From: Panopea generosa | Lineage: Eukaryota; Mollusca; Bivalvia; Adapedonta; Hiatellidae | Assembly: GCA_029582155.1 (NCBI GenBank) | Contig: CM055896.1 | Location: 26,069,184-26,133,183, forward strand | Length of the DNA: 64,000 bases | Direction: 5' to 3' | In this document: positions 49,001 to 60,789 of the stretch, in pieces | Layout of the letters: the number at the start of each line of letters is the position of its first letter | How positions within the stretch are numbered: the stretch's first letter is position 1 | Notes under the pieces: model-generated | Database searches by the model: none | What the model saw: the letters and a program-made list of their open reading frames with translations, nothing else | What the model was told of the DNA's origin: nothing | Translations under genes and position numbers: made by a program

Positions 49001-52000
49001 TCTTCATTGTTACAATATATAAACTAACATCATACAATTTTGACAATGTCTTCATTGTTACAAGATATATACCAACATTGAACAGCTCTGACAAGGTCTT
49101 CATTGTTACAATATATAAACCAACACCAAGCAATGTTGACAATGTCTTCATTGTTACAATATATAAACCAACATTAAAAACTCTGATAATGTCTTCATTG
49201 TTACAATATATAAACCAATAATAAACAACTCTGACAATGTCTTCACTGTTACAATATATAAACCAACATTATACAACTCTGACAATGTCTTCACTGTTAC
49301 AATATATAAACCAACATTAAACAGCTCTGACAATGCATTCATTGTTACAGTATATAAACCAACATTAAACAGCTCTGACAAGGTCTGCATTGTTACAATA
49401 TATAAACCAACATTAAACATCTCTGACAATGCCTTCATTGGTACAATATATAAACCAACATTAAACAACTCTGACAAGGTCTTCAATGTTACAATATATA
49501 AACCAACATTGAACAAGCTCTGACAATGTATTCATTGTTACAATGAATAAACCAACATTAAACAGCTCTGACAAGGTATTCATTGTTACAGTATATAAAC
49601 CAACATGAAACAGCTCTGACAAGGTATTCATTGTTACAGTATATAAACCAACATTAAACAGCTCTGACAAGGTATTCATTGTAACAGTATATAAACTAAC
49701 ATTAAACAGCTCTGACAAGGTCTTCATTGTTACAGTATATAAACCAACGTTAAACAGCTCTGACAAGGTATTCATGGTTACAGTATATAAACCAACATTA
49801 AATAGCTCTGACAATGACTTCATTGTTACAAGGTCTTCATTTTTAAAATATATAAACCAACATTAAACAACTCTGACAAGGTCTTTTTATTGTTACAATA
49901 TATAAACCAACATTGAACAACTTTGACAATGTCTTCATTGTTACAATATATAAACTAACACCAAACAACTCTGACAATGCCTTCATTGTTACAAGATATA
50001 TACCAATATTGAACAGCTCTGACAAGGTCTTCATTGTTACAATATATAAACTAACACCATACAATTTTGACAATGTCTTCATTGTTACAAGATATATACC
50101 AACATTGAACAGCTCTGACAAGGTCTTCATTGTTACAATATATAAACCAACACCAAGCAATTTTGACAATGTCTTCATTGTTACAATATATAAACCAACA
50201 TTAAAAACTCTGATAATGTCTTCATTGTTACAATATATAAACCAACAATAAAAAACTCTGACAATGTCTTCACTGTTACAATATATAAACCAACATTAAA
50301 CAAGTCTGACAATGTCTTCACTGTTACAATATATAAACCAACATTAAACAGCTCTGACTATGCCTTCATTTTTACAGTATATAAACCAACATTAAACAGC
50401 TCTGACAAGGTCTGCATTGTTACAATATATAAACCAACATTAAACATCTCTGACAATGCCTTCATTGTTACAATTTATAAACCAACATTAAACAGCTCTG
50501 ACAAGGTCTTCATTGTTACAATATATAAACTAACATCATACAATTTTGACAATGTCTTCATTGTTACAAGATATATACCAACATTGAACAGCTCTGACAA
50601 GGTCTTCATTGTTACAATATATAAACCAACACCAAGCAATGTTGACAATGTCTTCATTGTTACAATATATAAACCAACATTAAAAACTCTGATAATGTCT
50701 TCATTGTTACAATATATAAACCAATAATAAACAACTCTGACAATGTCTTCACTGTTACAATATATAAACCAACATTATACAACTCTGACAATGTCTTCAC
50801 TGTTACAATATATAAACCAACATTAAACAGCTCTGACAATGCCTTCATTGTTACAGTATATAAACCAACATTAAACAGCTCTGACAAGGTCTGCATTGTT
50901 ACAATATATAAACCAACATTAAACATCTCTGACAATGCCTTCATTGGTACAATATATAAACCAACATTAAACAACTCTGACAAGGTCTTCAATGTTACAA
51001 TATATAAACCAACATTGAACAAGCTCTGACAATGTATTCATTGTTACAATAAATAAACCAACATTAAACAGCTCTGACAAGGTATTCATTGTTACAGTAT
51101 ATAAACCAACATGAAACAGCTCTGACAAGGTATTCATTGTTACAGTATATAAACCAACATTAAACAGCTCTGACAAGGTATTCATTGTAACAGTATATAA
51201 ACTAACATTAAACAGCTCTGACAAGGTCTTCATTGTTACAGTATATAAACCAACGTTAAACAGCTCTGACAAGGTATTCATGGTTACAGTATATAAACCA
51301 ACATTAAATAGCTCTGACAATGACTTCATTGTTACAAGGTCTTCATTTTTAAAATATATAAACCAACATTAAACAACTCTGACAAGGTCTTTTTATTGTT
51401 ACAATATATAAACCAACATTGAACAACTTTGACAATGTCTTCATTGTTACAATATATAAACTAACACCAAACAACTCTGACAATGCCTTCATTGTTACAA
51501 GATATATACCAATATTGAACAGCTCTGACAAGGTCTTCATTGTTACAATATATAAACTAACACCATACAATTTTGACAATGTCTTCATTGTTACAAGATA
51601 TATACCAACATTGAACAGCTCTGACAAGGTCTTCATTGTTACAATATATAAACCAACACCAAGCAATTTTGACAATGTCTTCATTGTTACAATATATAAA
51701 CCAACATTAAAAACTCTGATAATGTCTTCATTGTTACAATATATAAACCAACAATAAAAAACTCTGACAATGTCTTCACTGTTACAATATATAAACCAAC
51801 ATTAAACAAGTCTGACAATGTCTTCACTGTTACAATATATAAACCAACATTAAACAGCTCTGACTATGCCTTCATTTTTACAGTATATAAACCAACATTA
51901 AACAGCTCTGACAAGGTCTGCATTGTTACAATATATAAACCAACATTAAACATCTCTGACAATGCCTTCATTGTTACAATTTATAAACCAACATTAAACA

Positions 52001-52985
52001 GCTCTGACAAGGTCTTCAATGTTACAATATATAAACCAACATTGAACAAGCTCTGACAATGTATTCATTGTTACAATAAATAAACCAACATTAAACAGCT
52101 CTGACAAGGTATTCATTGTTACAGTATATAAACCAACATGAAACAGCTCTGACAAGGTATTCATTGTTACAGTATATAAACTAACATTAAACAGCTCTGA
52201 CAAGGTCTTCATTGTTACAGTATATAAACCAACATTAAATAGCTCTGACAATGACTTCATTGTTACAAGGTCTTCATTGTTACAATATATAAACCAACAT
52301 TAAACAGCTCTGACAATGTCTTCATGGTTACAATATATAAACCAACACCAAACAACTCTGACAATGTCTTCATGGTTACAATTTATAAACCAACACCAAA
52401 CAACTCTGACAATGTCTTCATTGTTACAATATATAAACCAACAATAAAAAACTCTGACAATGTCTTCACTGTTACAATATATAAACCAACATTAAACAGT
52501 TCTGACAATGCCTTCATTGTTACAATATATAAACCAACATTAAACAACTCTGACAATGCCTTCATTGTTACAATATATAAACCAACATTAAACAACTCTG
52601 ACAAGGTCTTCATTGTTACAATATATAAACCAACATTGAACAACTCTGATAATGTCTTCATTGTTACAATATATAAACCAACATTAAACAACTCTGACAA
52701 GGTCTTCATTGTTACAATATATAAACCAACATTAAACAACTCTGACAAGGTCTTCATTGTTACAATATATAAACCAACATTAAACAACTCTAACAATGTC
52801 TTTATTGTTACAATATATAAACCAACATTAAACAGCTCTGACAATGTCTTCATTGTTACAATATATAAACCAACATTAAACAGCTCAGACAATGTATTCA
52901 TTGTTACAATATATATACCATCATTAAACAGCTTTGACAATGCCTTCATTGTTACAATATATAAACCAACATTAAACAACTCTCT
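43081..52985. repeat. Minisatellite, 48-bp unit, about 206 copies, with higher-order repeats
   Basis: About 9.9 kb of units reading CTCTGACAATGTCTTCATTG then TTACAATATATAAACCAACA and TTAAACAA. The period is a multiple of three, so long frames open on both strands (NSDNVFIVTIYKPTLN on plus, LFNVGLYIVTMKTLSE on minus). Variant units recur in fixed order at offsets of about 1408 bp (48.05-48.4 kb to 49.46-49.8 kb) and 1506 bp (49.0-50.5 kb to 50.5-52.0 kb), showing block duplications. Every unit carries TATATAAA. It fills most of intron 5. Confidence 0.96.
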
Positions 52986-55952
52986 CTGATAACAATAAAG
53001 AGAAAGATTCCATTCAAAGAAGTTGGGTTATTCCTACCTTGTAGTTTATTTATTTATGAAATTTTTTTAAAAACATTGGTCTCCATTTTCCATTTTATTT
53101 GTTGATGTTTCAGCATAACTCGATACTGGTGAATGAGTTACTTTATTGCAGGGCTGATTTAGTAATATGTAGTACCATACAGAGACAAAATACAGAATAG
53201 GTTATTGAACAAAATATCCATATGTGTGATGTTTTTATATAAATATGCAGTATTACTGCTAAGATCGAAAAAATATTTGTGATATAGGTGAGGCCTTTTC
53301 TAAGAGGTGCACTTTTAGATCTTTCTTTTTCTTTTACGGCTGCTTTCAAGTAAAATATGTCTGTCAAAATTTTATATCTGATCAAATTTCATGAGCATGG
53401 TAGTTTGGTCTAACATTATCAACTAGGTTTTTCATTTTCATAAAATATTCAAATTGAGTCGCACAGATGTAGAGTATTGAATTGATTGAATATTTACCAT
53501 CATTTTTATGCCATCAAGGCTGATTTAGAGTAATATATTGAAATGAGATGGGAGCATACTAACAATATTGTTGGTCCTCTGTGTAATTTTTTATTAAAAA
53601 TGTCCTTTAACATCTTAATGTACATATACTAGGCAACTTAGCATTTTTAAGATATAAATAATGGATAATAAACTGAAAGTTGGTAGACATGTTTAAACAT
53701 CAATCAATTTATCTACCAAATTTCAGTTTATCATATTTATTATTGATTGAGAAATGTTTACAGTATTAGGTGTATGCTTAGAAAAGTCACCAAGTATAGC
53801 ATAAGGTATTTGATTTGCTGTGCACAGGACCAAAGTTAAAGATGATTTTTATAACTTTTGTCAGTTTTTTCCTATGAATAGAATTTCATGAAACTTTACA
53901 GTATTTAAGATAAATATATGTTTAGGCAATATCAAAAATTAAAACTACAAGTTGCCAGACAGTTTTTGTGTTGTCACCTCACCATACTGGTCTTTGAATT
54001 TTGCTGTAAAAGAATTCACAAAAATATATAAAATTGTTTAATAAAGATTTATATAATCTTCTAAATTTAAATCTTATATTATATAAAATACAATAAACAA
54101 ATGACCATGCATTATTTTATACACATATTTTATGTAGTAAACACAATACAACAGACCAACTTCCGGCATCTCCATAATGGAGGTCAATCTGAAATTGGGT
54201 CAATTGTAGCAAATGACTGCTTATTGGTAATGACAAGTGAAACAGAAGTGTTGATGTATACTGACCCTATCAGGGTTTCTAAAATTCAAAAATGCAAATT
54301 GGTCCAGGGTTTTTATTGCCGTATGAATCACACATTTTCCTTTTAAAACCATTGTACATTATGCTCATGCATGTATATATATCCCAATACCCCACCCACT
54401 GCGCAATTTTATCAGTTTGTTCATTTTTCATTCTATCTGTGTTTAATTTGACTAATTTTTTTTAAATCTGTACATTGTTATTACCAACATCATGCCATTG
54501 TCTTCTCATTTGAATGAACCAGTTTCAATCAATTTCACGCAAAAAATAGATTCAGGATGTAAACTGGAATTATCGTGTATACAGGATATAGCCTCGGTTT
54601 GTTTCGAGTCGATGCCACATTCAATGCTTTGAACATTATCAGAAGCACTTTTTATTGAATGTGACATTTAAACAGACTAGCCATAGCAGTATTATTCTCC
54701 CAAAACTATCTATGAATATATGTAAATTTGCATACTACCACTTTCAACTCTGTCTCCTATTATATTATAATTAATTCATTAAAAAAAACGTTGGCATCTA
54801 ATGGAAGATATTTAAAATGGAATATGAATACTTATTGACGAAATCCTATTTTAAGTGAACACAAACAAACGCACAATTCCATTGCATGTATTGTATGAAA
54901 CAACACATTTGCTGTCATCTCTTTGATGACTGTGACGTCACTGTACGTCGGCTAACATCAAAGGGATATTGTAATGGTGAAACATACATGATTTCAAATC
55001 CTTGAACGTTTCTTTTTGAAAATTGAAGCATGTTGTTGGATTGCGAAGTAAGTAATATGGAGAAAATATATCAAATCAATGGATAAGCCAAAGGTATGGA
55101 AATTATATATAATTATTAAGTTCAAGTTACTTTGATGATGCACAGATATGTACTCTGTGGACAACAATTTTTCCAAGCGCTGTCTAACGCAAACAATTCC
55201 GGTCCGACATCATAACAAAATCAGTCAAGGTTTGATCACTTTCCTTCATTAATGTCATTAATATTATAATTAAAGTCATGGTTAAAAAAACTCCAGCAAG
55301 TAATACTGCACGTTTTCATTAAATATTTTAATGATGCAAGCAATTTTTGGTCCGAAAGTCCCAGCTTTGACCACTTGAAAAAATAACAACACACAAGCAA
55401 ACAAGTTAACACATTACGGCCAGCAATTACCGAAGCAAACACAACCGTTTTGATGAACCAATATGGGTCGCTGATCACACATCGAATGTATGTTACCTAG
55501 CAATAGACTCCATTGAAAAACTTCCCTATTATCGGTAATGGCTTAGTCAAAATTGACCTCCTTTCGCACAACAGGTGACAAAACAATGGAATGATATTGC
55601 CGCAAGGTGTATTTCACAGATAAGGGTAATTTTATATGACTGATGGAAAATATCTGGACCGTTATTTTATTAAATTTTGAAAAGAAAACAGGTTTTGAAC
55701 AGTAACAATCGGTGATTTTTGAAGCCTTGGACCCTATGTTTACCCATTGTGATTATAATTACTCTACCAGGGTCTGTTGTAAATGGACCAATTGTGACCT
55801 TCATTGTCATTGTTTTATTGAGATCACGCTGTCAAAACATTCGGACAATTCAGCAAAATTGCTTCCCTTGAAAACTTTAGAAATCATCTGAAATTGAAAT
55901 TTCATTATTATTGGCAAATCTTGACAGCTCATCATGTTGTGTATACTTGCAG
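52986..55952. other. Rest of intron 5
   Basis: AT-rich intron with one recognisable dispersed repeat (copy 2 of repeat B). The short frames at 53143-53385 minus, 54101-54346 plus and 55236-55478 minus have no domain and no partner. It ends TTGTGTATACTTGCAG at 55952. Confidence 0.5.
53838..53960 (+). repeat. Dispersed repeat B, copy 2
   Basis: Matches 12721-12830: ATAACTTTTGTCAGTTTTTT, CCTATGAATAGAATTTCATG and AAACTTTACAGTATTTAAGA. Confidence 0.55.
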
Positions 55953-56056
55953 ACATTTGCTGACAGTACCCTCGGCCCTATCAAGTGGATTATGCCTATA
56001 TTGATTGCTATTTCTGTCAGTGGAACGATGAATGGAACAGCTTTGTCTATGTCACG
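55953..56056 (+). CDS. SLC7A: SLC7/LAT-type transporter, coding exon 6
   Basis: 104 bp, phase 0 to phase 2. It encodes TFADSTLGPIKW (294-305), then TM8 IMPILIAISVSGTMNGTALSMS (306-327) and two bases of Arg 328. The pattern (V/T)-F-(A/G)-D...W-I-(M/I)-P and S-x-x-G-x-x-N-G-(S/T) is that of the LAT group at this point. The acceptor is ACTTGCAG/A, the donor TCACG/GTATGT. Confidence 0.94.
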
Positions 56057-57503
56057 GTATGTATTTTATAGCTAAAACACATTTTGGGGGTGAAAATGTT
56101 GGAACCTTAATAAAAGTAGTTATCCTTTCCATGATTTGAAGGTGAATCCACATGTAGTGATTGTATTTCTGTCCATCTGGATAACGAGGTTTCTCTCCAT
56201 CTTGAATCTTTACAAATATTTCAGAATGTGTATTGGGAGAATGTCTAGGTTGGGTTCAGTAACCAGCTCAACAACCTCAGCAACTCTGCAATTGTGCTTC
56301 TTGGATTGATCAAAATTTACAAACTTGGTTGCAATATATATACTCAGTAATTGTGGTTCTTGGATTGATGAAATAAATTGCATAAATGTTGATGTTTCCT
56401 CTCAAACTAGAGGAATTTAAAACCCGTTTTTACTCCCTAGTTTGAATGTTTAGGTTCAGGCCACCTCTGTAACTATTTTATTGAGGGCCTTGTATTGCTC
56501 AACATTTGCAAAGTAAGCCATGTTCCCTCTCTAATTTGAGTGATTTAAACCCATCTTTATCAAATAAAACTAGGTCGGAATGTTTAGTTCAAATATGATA
56601 AACGGACCAAAAGTTCTAGTAACTACAAAGTTATGGCCCTTTGATTGTCCAATATTAAAAGTTGACTATGTTCACTCACTAATTTATATCCAATCTTTAT
56701 CAACATAGGTCAAAATGTTTATTGCAACAATGTCTTGGTCAATTTTGATAATCATCCCCGTGGTCATAGTTACTCCAGAATTATGGCCCTCGTATTGTTT
56801 AAAATTTGCACAAATAAGTATATTCCCACCCAAACTTGAGTAACTTAATTCCAAGTGTTAATATTCATTGGTAAAGTAAGACCAAATACATTAATCAATC
56901 TGACGGCTCTTGTTCACAAGTTACGACATTGTTCTAAATTTACAAAATTGACAAGGTTCCCTTTCTGTTTAAATTGTTCAGCTCACCTGAAAAAAGTTCA
57001 GGGTTAGCTATTCTGATTGCCCTGTCCCTCTAAACTTGTGATTTTGTGCCATCAAACACCTTCAGTTTGTATTATATTGTCCTCAAACTTCCACTGTATT
57101 TATATAGCAAGTCCTTGAACTGGACAAATTGGATAATTATTGTCTGAATTATGGCCCTTGACTTGATAAGACTTACCCATACCTCTGGCAGCCCCATTTT
57201 TCATTTGATGTTCAATAAACTTACACAATATTTGTAAAGTCATTATATCTTTGGCCATTTCTTGAACTATCAAAGGGGCAAGTGCCATGACCTTTACTTG
57301 TAGTTATATACCTTGTAATTAATTTGAAAAACAAGTAGAATGACTCTTAAACTTAGCCCCAATATTTTTACATACATGTATCATTAACTTTTCTAATATG
57401 CAGACAAAATGATGATATAAATTGAATTAACAAAGCTTACCAAGTTTTGTTTGATGGTTAAGTCACAAATGTTAAAGAGACTTAAAACACTTTATGTTGA
57501 CAG
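56057..57503. repeat. Intron 6 with a degenerate dispersed repeat
   Basis: From about 56150 to 57310 the intron repeats degenerate blocks with motifs such as AGTTATGGCCCTTTGATTGT, AATTATGGCCCTCGTATTG, GAATTATGGCCCTTGACTTG, and ACTTGAGTAACTTAA-like strings at roughly 170-350 bp spacing. It looks like an old interspersed element with internal repeats. Its class is unknown and it has no coding capacity. Confidence 0.5.
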
Positions 57504-57600
57504 ATTATTCTTCATTGGAGCGGGAAATGGTCATCTACCACAGGCTGTGTCCATGATCAACTACAAGCGGTTGACACCCATGCCATCATTACTGATAATT
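57504..57600 (+). CDS. SLC7A: SLC7/LAT-type transporter, coding exon 7
   Basis: 97 bp, phase 2 to phase 0. It completes Arg 328 and encodes LFFIGAGNGHLPQAVSMIN (329-347), YKRLTPMPSLLII (348-360). R-L-F-F-x-(G/A)-(A/S)-(R/G)-(E/N)-G-(H/Q)-L-P and the K-R-x-T-P-x-P loop before TM9 are family landmarks. The Glu usual before Gly-His is Asn here. The acceptor is TTGACAG/A, the donor AATT/GTAAGT. Confidence 0.94.
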
Positions 57601-57859
57601 GTAAGTCTTTTACAAAACTGAAATTGAGTAATGCAAAGGATTTTAAAAATTAGGTTAAATGTGCGAATGAATCGGTGCTGATGCTGTCTGAATAAAAATC
57701 TAATGTAAATGCTCAATTATGCCGCCGAAATGTTTTGGGTAAAACTGGATTGTTTTTTGACAGTATTACTTTCCTTTTATGTAATTTCTGAACTTTGTCT
57801 AGAGCATAACTTGAAAATTGTTGAAGATAGTTATATCACCACAAATACAATAAGTTTGA

Positions 57860-58160
57860 GACAAGTCACTATGTCAATCGGTCACTGTGTCAGTCAGTCA
57901 CTGCGTCAGTCAGTCAGTATTCTTTCACAGTTTTCAGATGATTGACTTGAAACTTTGCATACAAATGTAGATGCGTGTAATGAAATTTTGTGATGTTGAC
58001 TTATTCCATGCAGAGTTATTACCCTTGCACTTAAAACTGCTGTATTCACCAGCATAATTCTTGTGGTGCGACTTATTCACAGTTCTCAGGCGATTGACTT
58101 GATATTTTGCATATATCAAATGTAGATGTGCGTGACTAGTGAAACATCCATGAAACTAGA
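57860..58160 (+). repeat. Degenerate direct repeat of about 160 bp (two copies)
   Basis: CACAGTTTTCAGATGATTGA, CTTGAAACTTTGCATACAAA and TGTAGATG recur as CACAGTTCTCAGGCGATTGA, CTTGATATTTTGCATATATC and TGTAGATG about 150 bp later. A short GTCA-rich run (GTCAATCGGTCACTGTGTCA) precedes the first. Probably part of a dispersed element. Confidence 0.5.
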
Positions 58161-58884
58161 GATTTCTGACAGAAAAGAATATTTTGATAGAACTACTTTT
58201 TTTCATAGCCCAGGGCTGGAAAATTCCACATGACGAGTGAACATTTGGTCAGGACGAGTAAGATTTAAGAAACTGACATTAATATTTCTTTGATTATAAG
58301 CATTCAATTAAAAATATTAGAAAGGGAGGATGAGTAGCTTTTATCAGAGCTTTCAGTCCCTGTGGCCCATATAGGAAGGGAAATGTTGAACAATAAACAA
58401 ACGAGCCAGAATGAGTCCAAGCATTTCTGGAGCCATTGATGATGCTCAGCATGTAGAGTCAATGTGTATCTTACTGATTGATACATGTAGACATTTATTT
58501 CTACCAATATATTAACTATGTGACTGGTCCTTGTCATAGATGTAAGCCAATATGTTGTCCTTGTCATTAAGGCAAATAGTTATCACATAATAAGTTGTTT
58601 ATAATGCATTGTTTAACACGCAGCTGTTTGTATATATGACAACTACATCTTCACATGTAATTATTATTATTAGAAAATGCTGAAATCCTACATTTTTATA
58701 AATATTTTAAAATAATTCTATAAACAACCATGTATTATAAAATGCATTCATTTATCATGTTTGTATAATCAACAAATGATTAGCCATGACCCAGGGAATA
58801 CAGATACTTCTCAAAATTTGTAAACAAGTATACACACATGTGAAATCAGGTGACTTGTTTTAATCTGTATATTTATTTGTTGTT
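58161..58884. other. Intron 7, unassigned
   Basis: AT-rich, no gene or repeat recognised. Confidence 0.4.
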
Positions 58885-60575
58885 TTTAGCTCTACTGGCC
58901 AAAGGCCAGATGTGCTTATGCGATGGTGCGTTGTCTGTCGTCCGTCGTCCGTCGTCTGTCATCTGTTGTCTGTTAGCAGCACTTTCTCTGAAACCACTAG
59001 GCTGTGAAACCACTTTAAACTGAAACCTCACATGCATATTTCTGTTGCATAGGATTTCTGTTGCATGGCCGCCGTTACTAAAAATAGTCCAAAACTTAAT
59101 AAATCTTCTTCTCATGAACGGCCCAACAGATTTTCAAATTGTTTATGTAGTAATGATGACCAACTATAATATTGTTAGATTTGTTCAAATGATGTCCCTA
59201 GGGTTAAAAGTGACCCTGCCCCGAGGGTTCAATTAGGGGATACATGTCATAATATTTTTTTTAATTTTTTTTTAAAATGGAAATGATTTTGCCTATATCT
59301 TCACAGAAGCATTGTTTGGTGAAGGAGGTTCAGATTTGTAAAAATGAATGGGTTCCACTGTCTTAAGGGGTCAGGAGGGGCCCCAATAGGGTACAAATTT
59401 GGAATTACTAAAATCGTTTTCTTAAGAACCGGTATGTCAGATTTGTTCATATTTTGCATAAATTATCCCTATGTGTAGAGGTTTAATTGCAGATAAGAAT
59501 TTAGGGGCTAAAATTTATAGGGGCCCTGTAAGGGGACTTAGAATTTTATATAGGGATACTTTGGGAAAACAGAAAATTCTCTTTTTCTTTCATCTATTCT
59601 GAAACCACTAGGCCAATTAAACTGAAACTTCACATGCATGTTTCTGTTGCATAGAAAACTATACAAAAGATTTTTTTTTTTCGATCTGAAATTCAAGATG
59701 GCCGCCGTTACTAAAAATAGTCCAAAACTTAAAAAATCTTCTTTTCATGAACGGCCCAACAGATTTTCAAAATGTTAATGTAGTAATGATGCCCAACTAT
59801 AGTATTGTTAGATTTGTTCAAATGGTGTCCATAGGGTAAATATGACCCTGCCCCGAAGGTTCAATTAGGGGACACATGTCATTATAATATTTTTTTTTTT
59901 TTTTTTTTTTAAATGGAAATGATTTTGCCTATATCTTAATAGAAGCATTGTTAGGTGAAAGAGGTTTAGATTTGTAAAAATGAATAGGTTCCACTGTCTA
60001 GAGGGGTCAGGAGGGGCCCCAAAAGGGTACAAATTGGGATTTACTAAAATCGTTTTCTTAAGAACAGGTATGTCAGATTTGCACATATTTGGCATGAATT
60101 ATCCCTATGTGTAGGGGTTTGATTGCAGATAAGAATTAAGGGGCTAAAATTTAAAGGGGCCCTGTAAGGGGACTTAGAATTTTACATAGGGATGCTATGG
60201 GAAAACAGAAAATTCTCTTTTTCTTTCACCTTTTCTGAAACCACTAGGCCAATTAAACTGAAACTTCACATGGATGTTTCTGTTGCATAGAAGACTTTAT
60301 AGAAGATTTTTTTTTTCTGTCTGAAATTCAAGATGGCCACCATTACTAAAAATAGTCCAAAACTTAAAGAATCTTCTTCTCATGAACGGCCAGCATATTT
60401 TCAAAATGATTATGTAATAATGATGACCAACTATAATTTTGTTAGATTTGTTCAAATCGTGTCCCTAGGGTTAAAAATGACCCTGCCCTGATATTTCTAT
60501 TGCATAGGAGAATTTCAAAAAGTGCTATGGTCACTATGAGTCAGTAGAGCGTCCTCAGGCCCTCTTGGGCCTCTT
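58885..60575 (+). repeat. Dispersed repeat C, copy 4 (longest)
   Basis: Begins TTTTAGCTCTACTGGCCAAA, GGCCAGATGTGCTTATGCGA and a GTCCGTC-rich stretch. It then has two and a half internal repeats with a spacing of about 640 bp (CTGAAACCACTAGGCCAATT at 59599 and again 637 bp later). Each repeat holds ATGGCCGCCGTTACTAAAAA, GTCAGGAGGGGCCCC and GGGGCCCTGTAAGGGGACTT. It ends AGCGTCCTCAGGCCCTCTTG, GGCCTCTTGTTTG just before exon 8. Confidence 0.8.
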
Positions 60576-60611
60576 GTTTGTTCATTCATTCTAATTATCT
60601 ATTTGTTTCAG

Positions 60612-60761
60612 ATGGCACTTTCATTGATATTTCAAAACAGTGGAGATATATTTTACCTGATAGAGATGGAAGGTTTTGGTTTTGCTTGCATTCTTGTGAT
60701 GACATTTGCTAGTCAAGTGTATCTGCGATTTAAAGAACCAGAGCTGGAGAGGCCCATAAAG
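60612..60761 (+). CDS. SLC7A: SLC7/LAT-type transporter, coding exon 8 (last in window)
   Basis: 150 bp, phase 0 to phase 0. It encodes residues 361-410: MALSLIFQNSGDIFYLIE (TM9 and loop), MEGFGFACILVMTFASQVYL (TM10), then RFKEPELERPIK, a hallmark of LAT-type carriers (R-x-K-x-P-(D/E)-(L/M)-E-R-P-(I/F)-K). The eight exons sum to 1230 nt with no phase conflict. Members run about 470-530 residues, so roughly 80-110 residues with TM11 and TM12 remain. They are not found in the 3.2 kb of repeats to the right edge and should lie beyond it. The acceptor is TTGTTTCAG/A, the donor ATAAAG/GTGAGA. Confidence 0.94.
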
Positions 60762-60789
60762 GTGAGAATGATGAAGATGACTTCTGTCT

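Noticed and set aside
43081-52985. Long open frames on both strands (up to 280 codons) that look like repeat proteins
   Set aside because: The 48-bp period is divisible by three, so any stop-free unit opens whole frames on both strands; indels break them often, and they lie in an intron.
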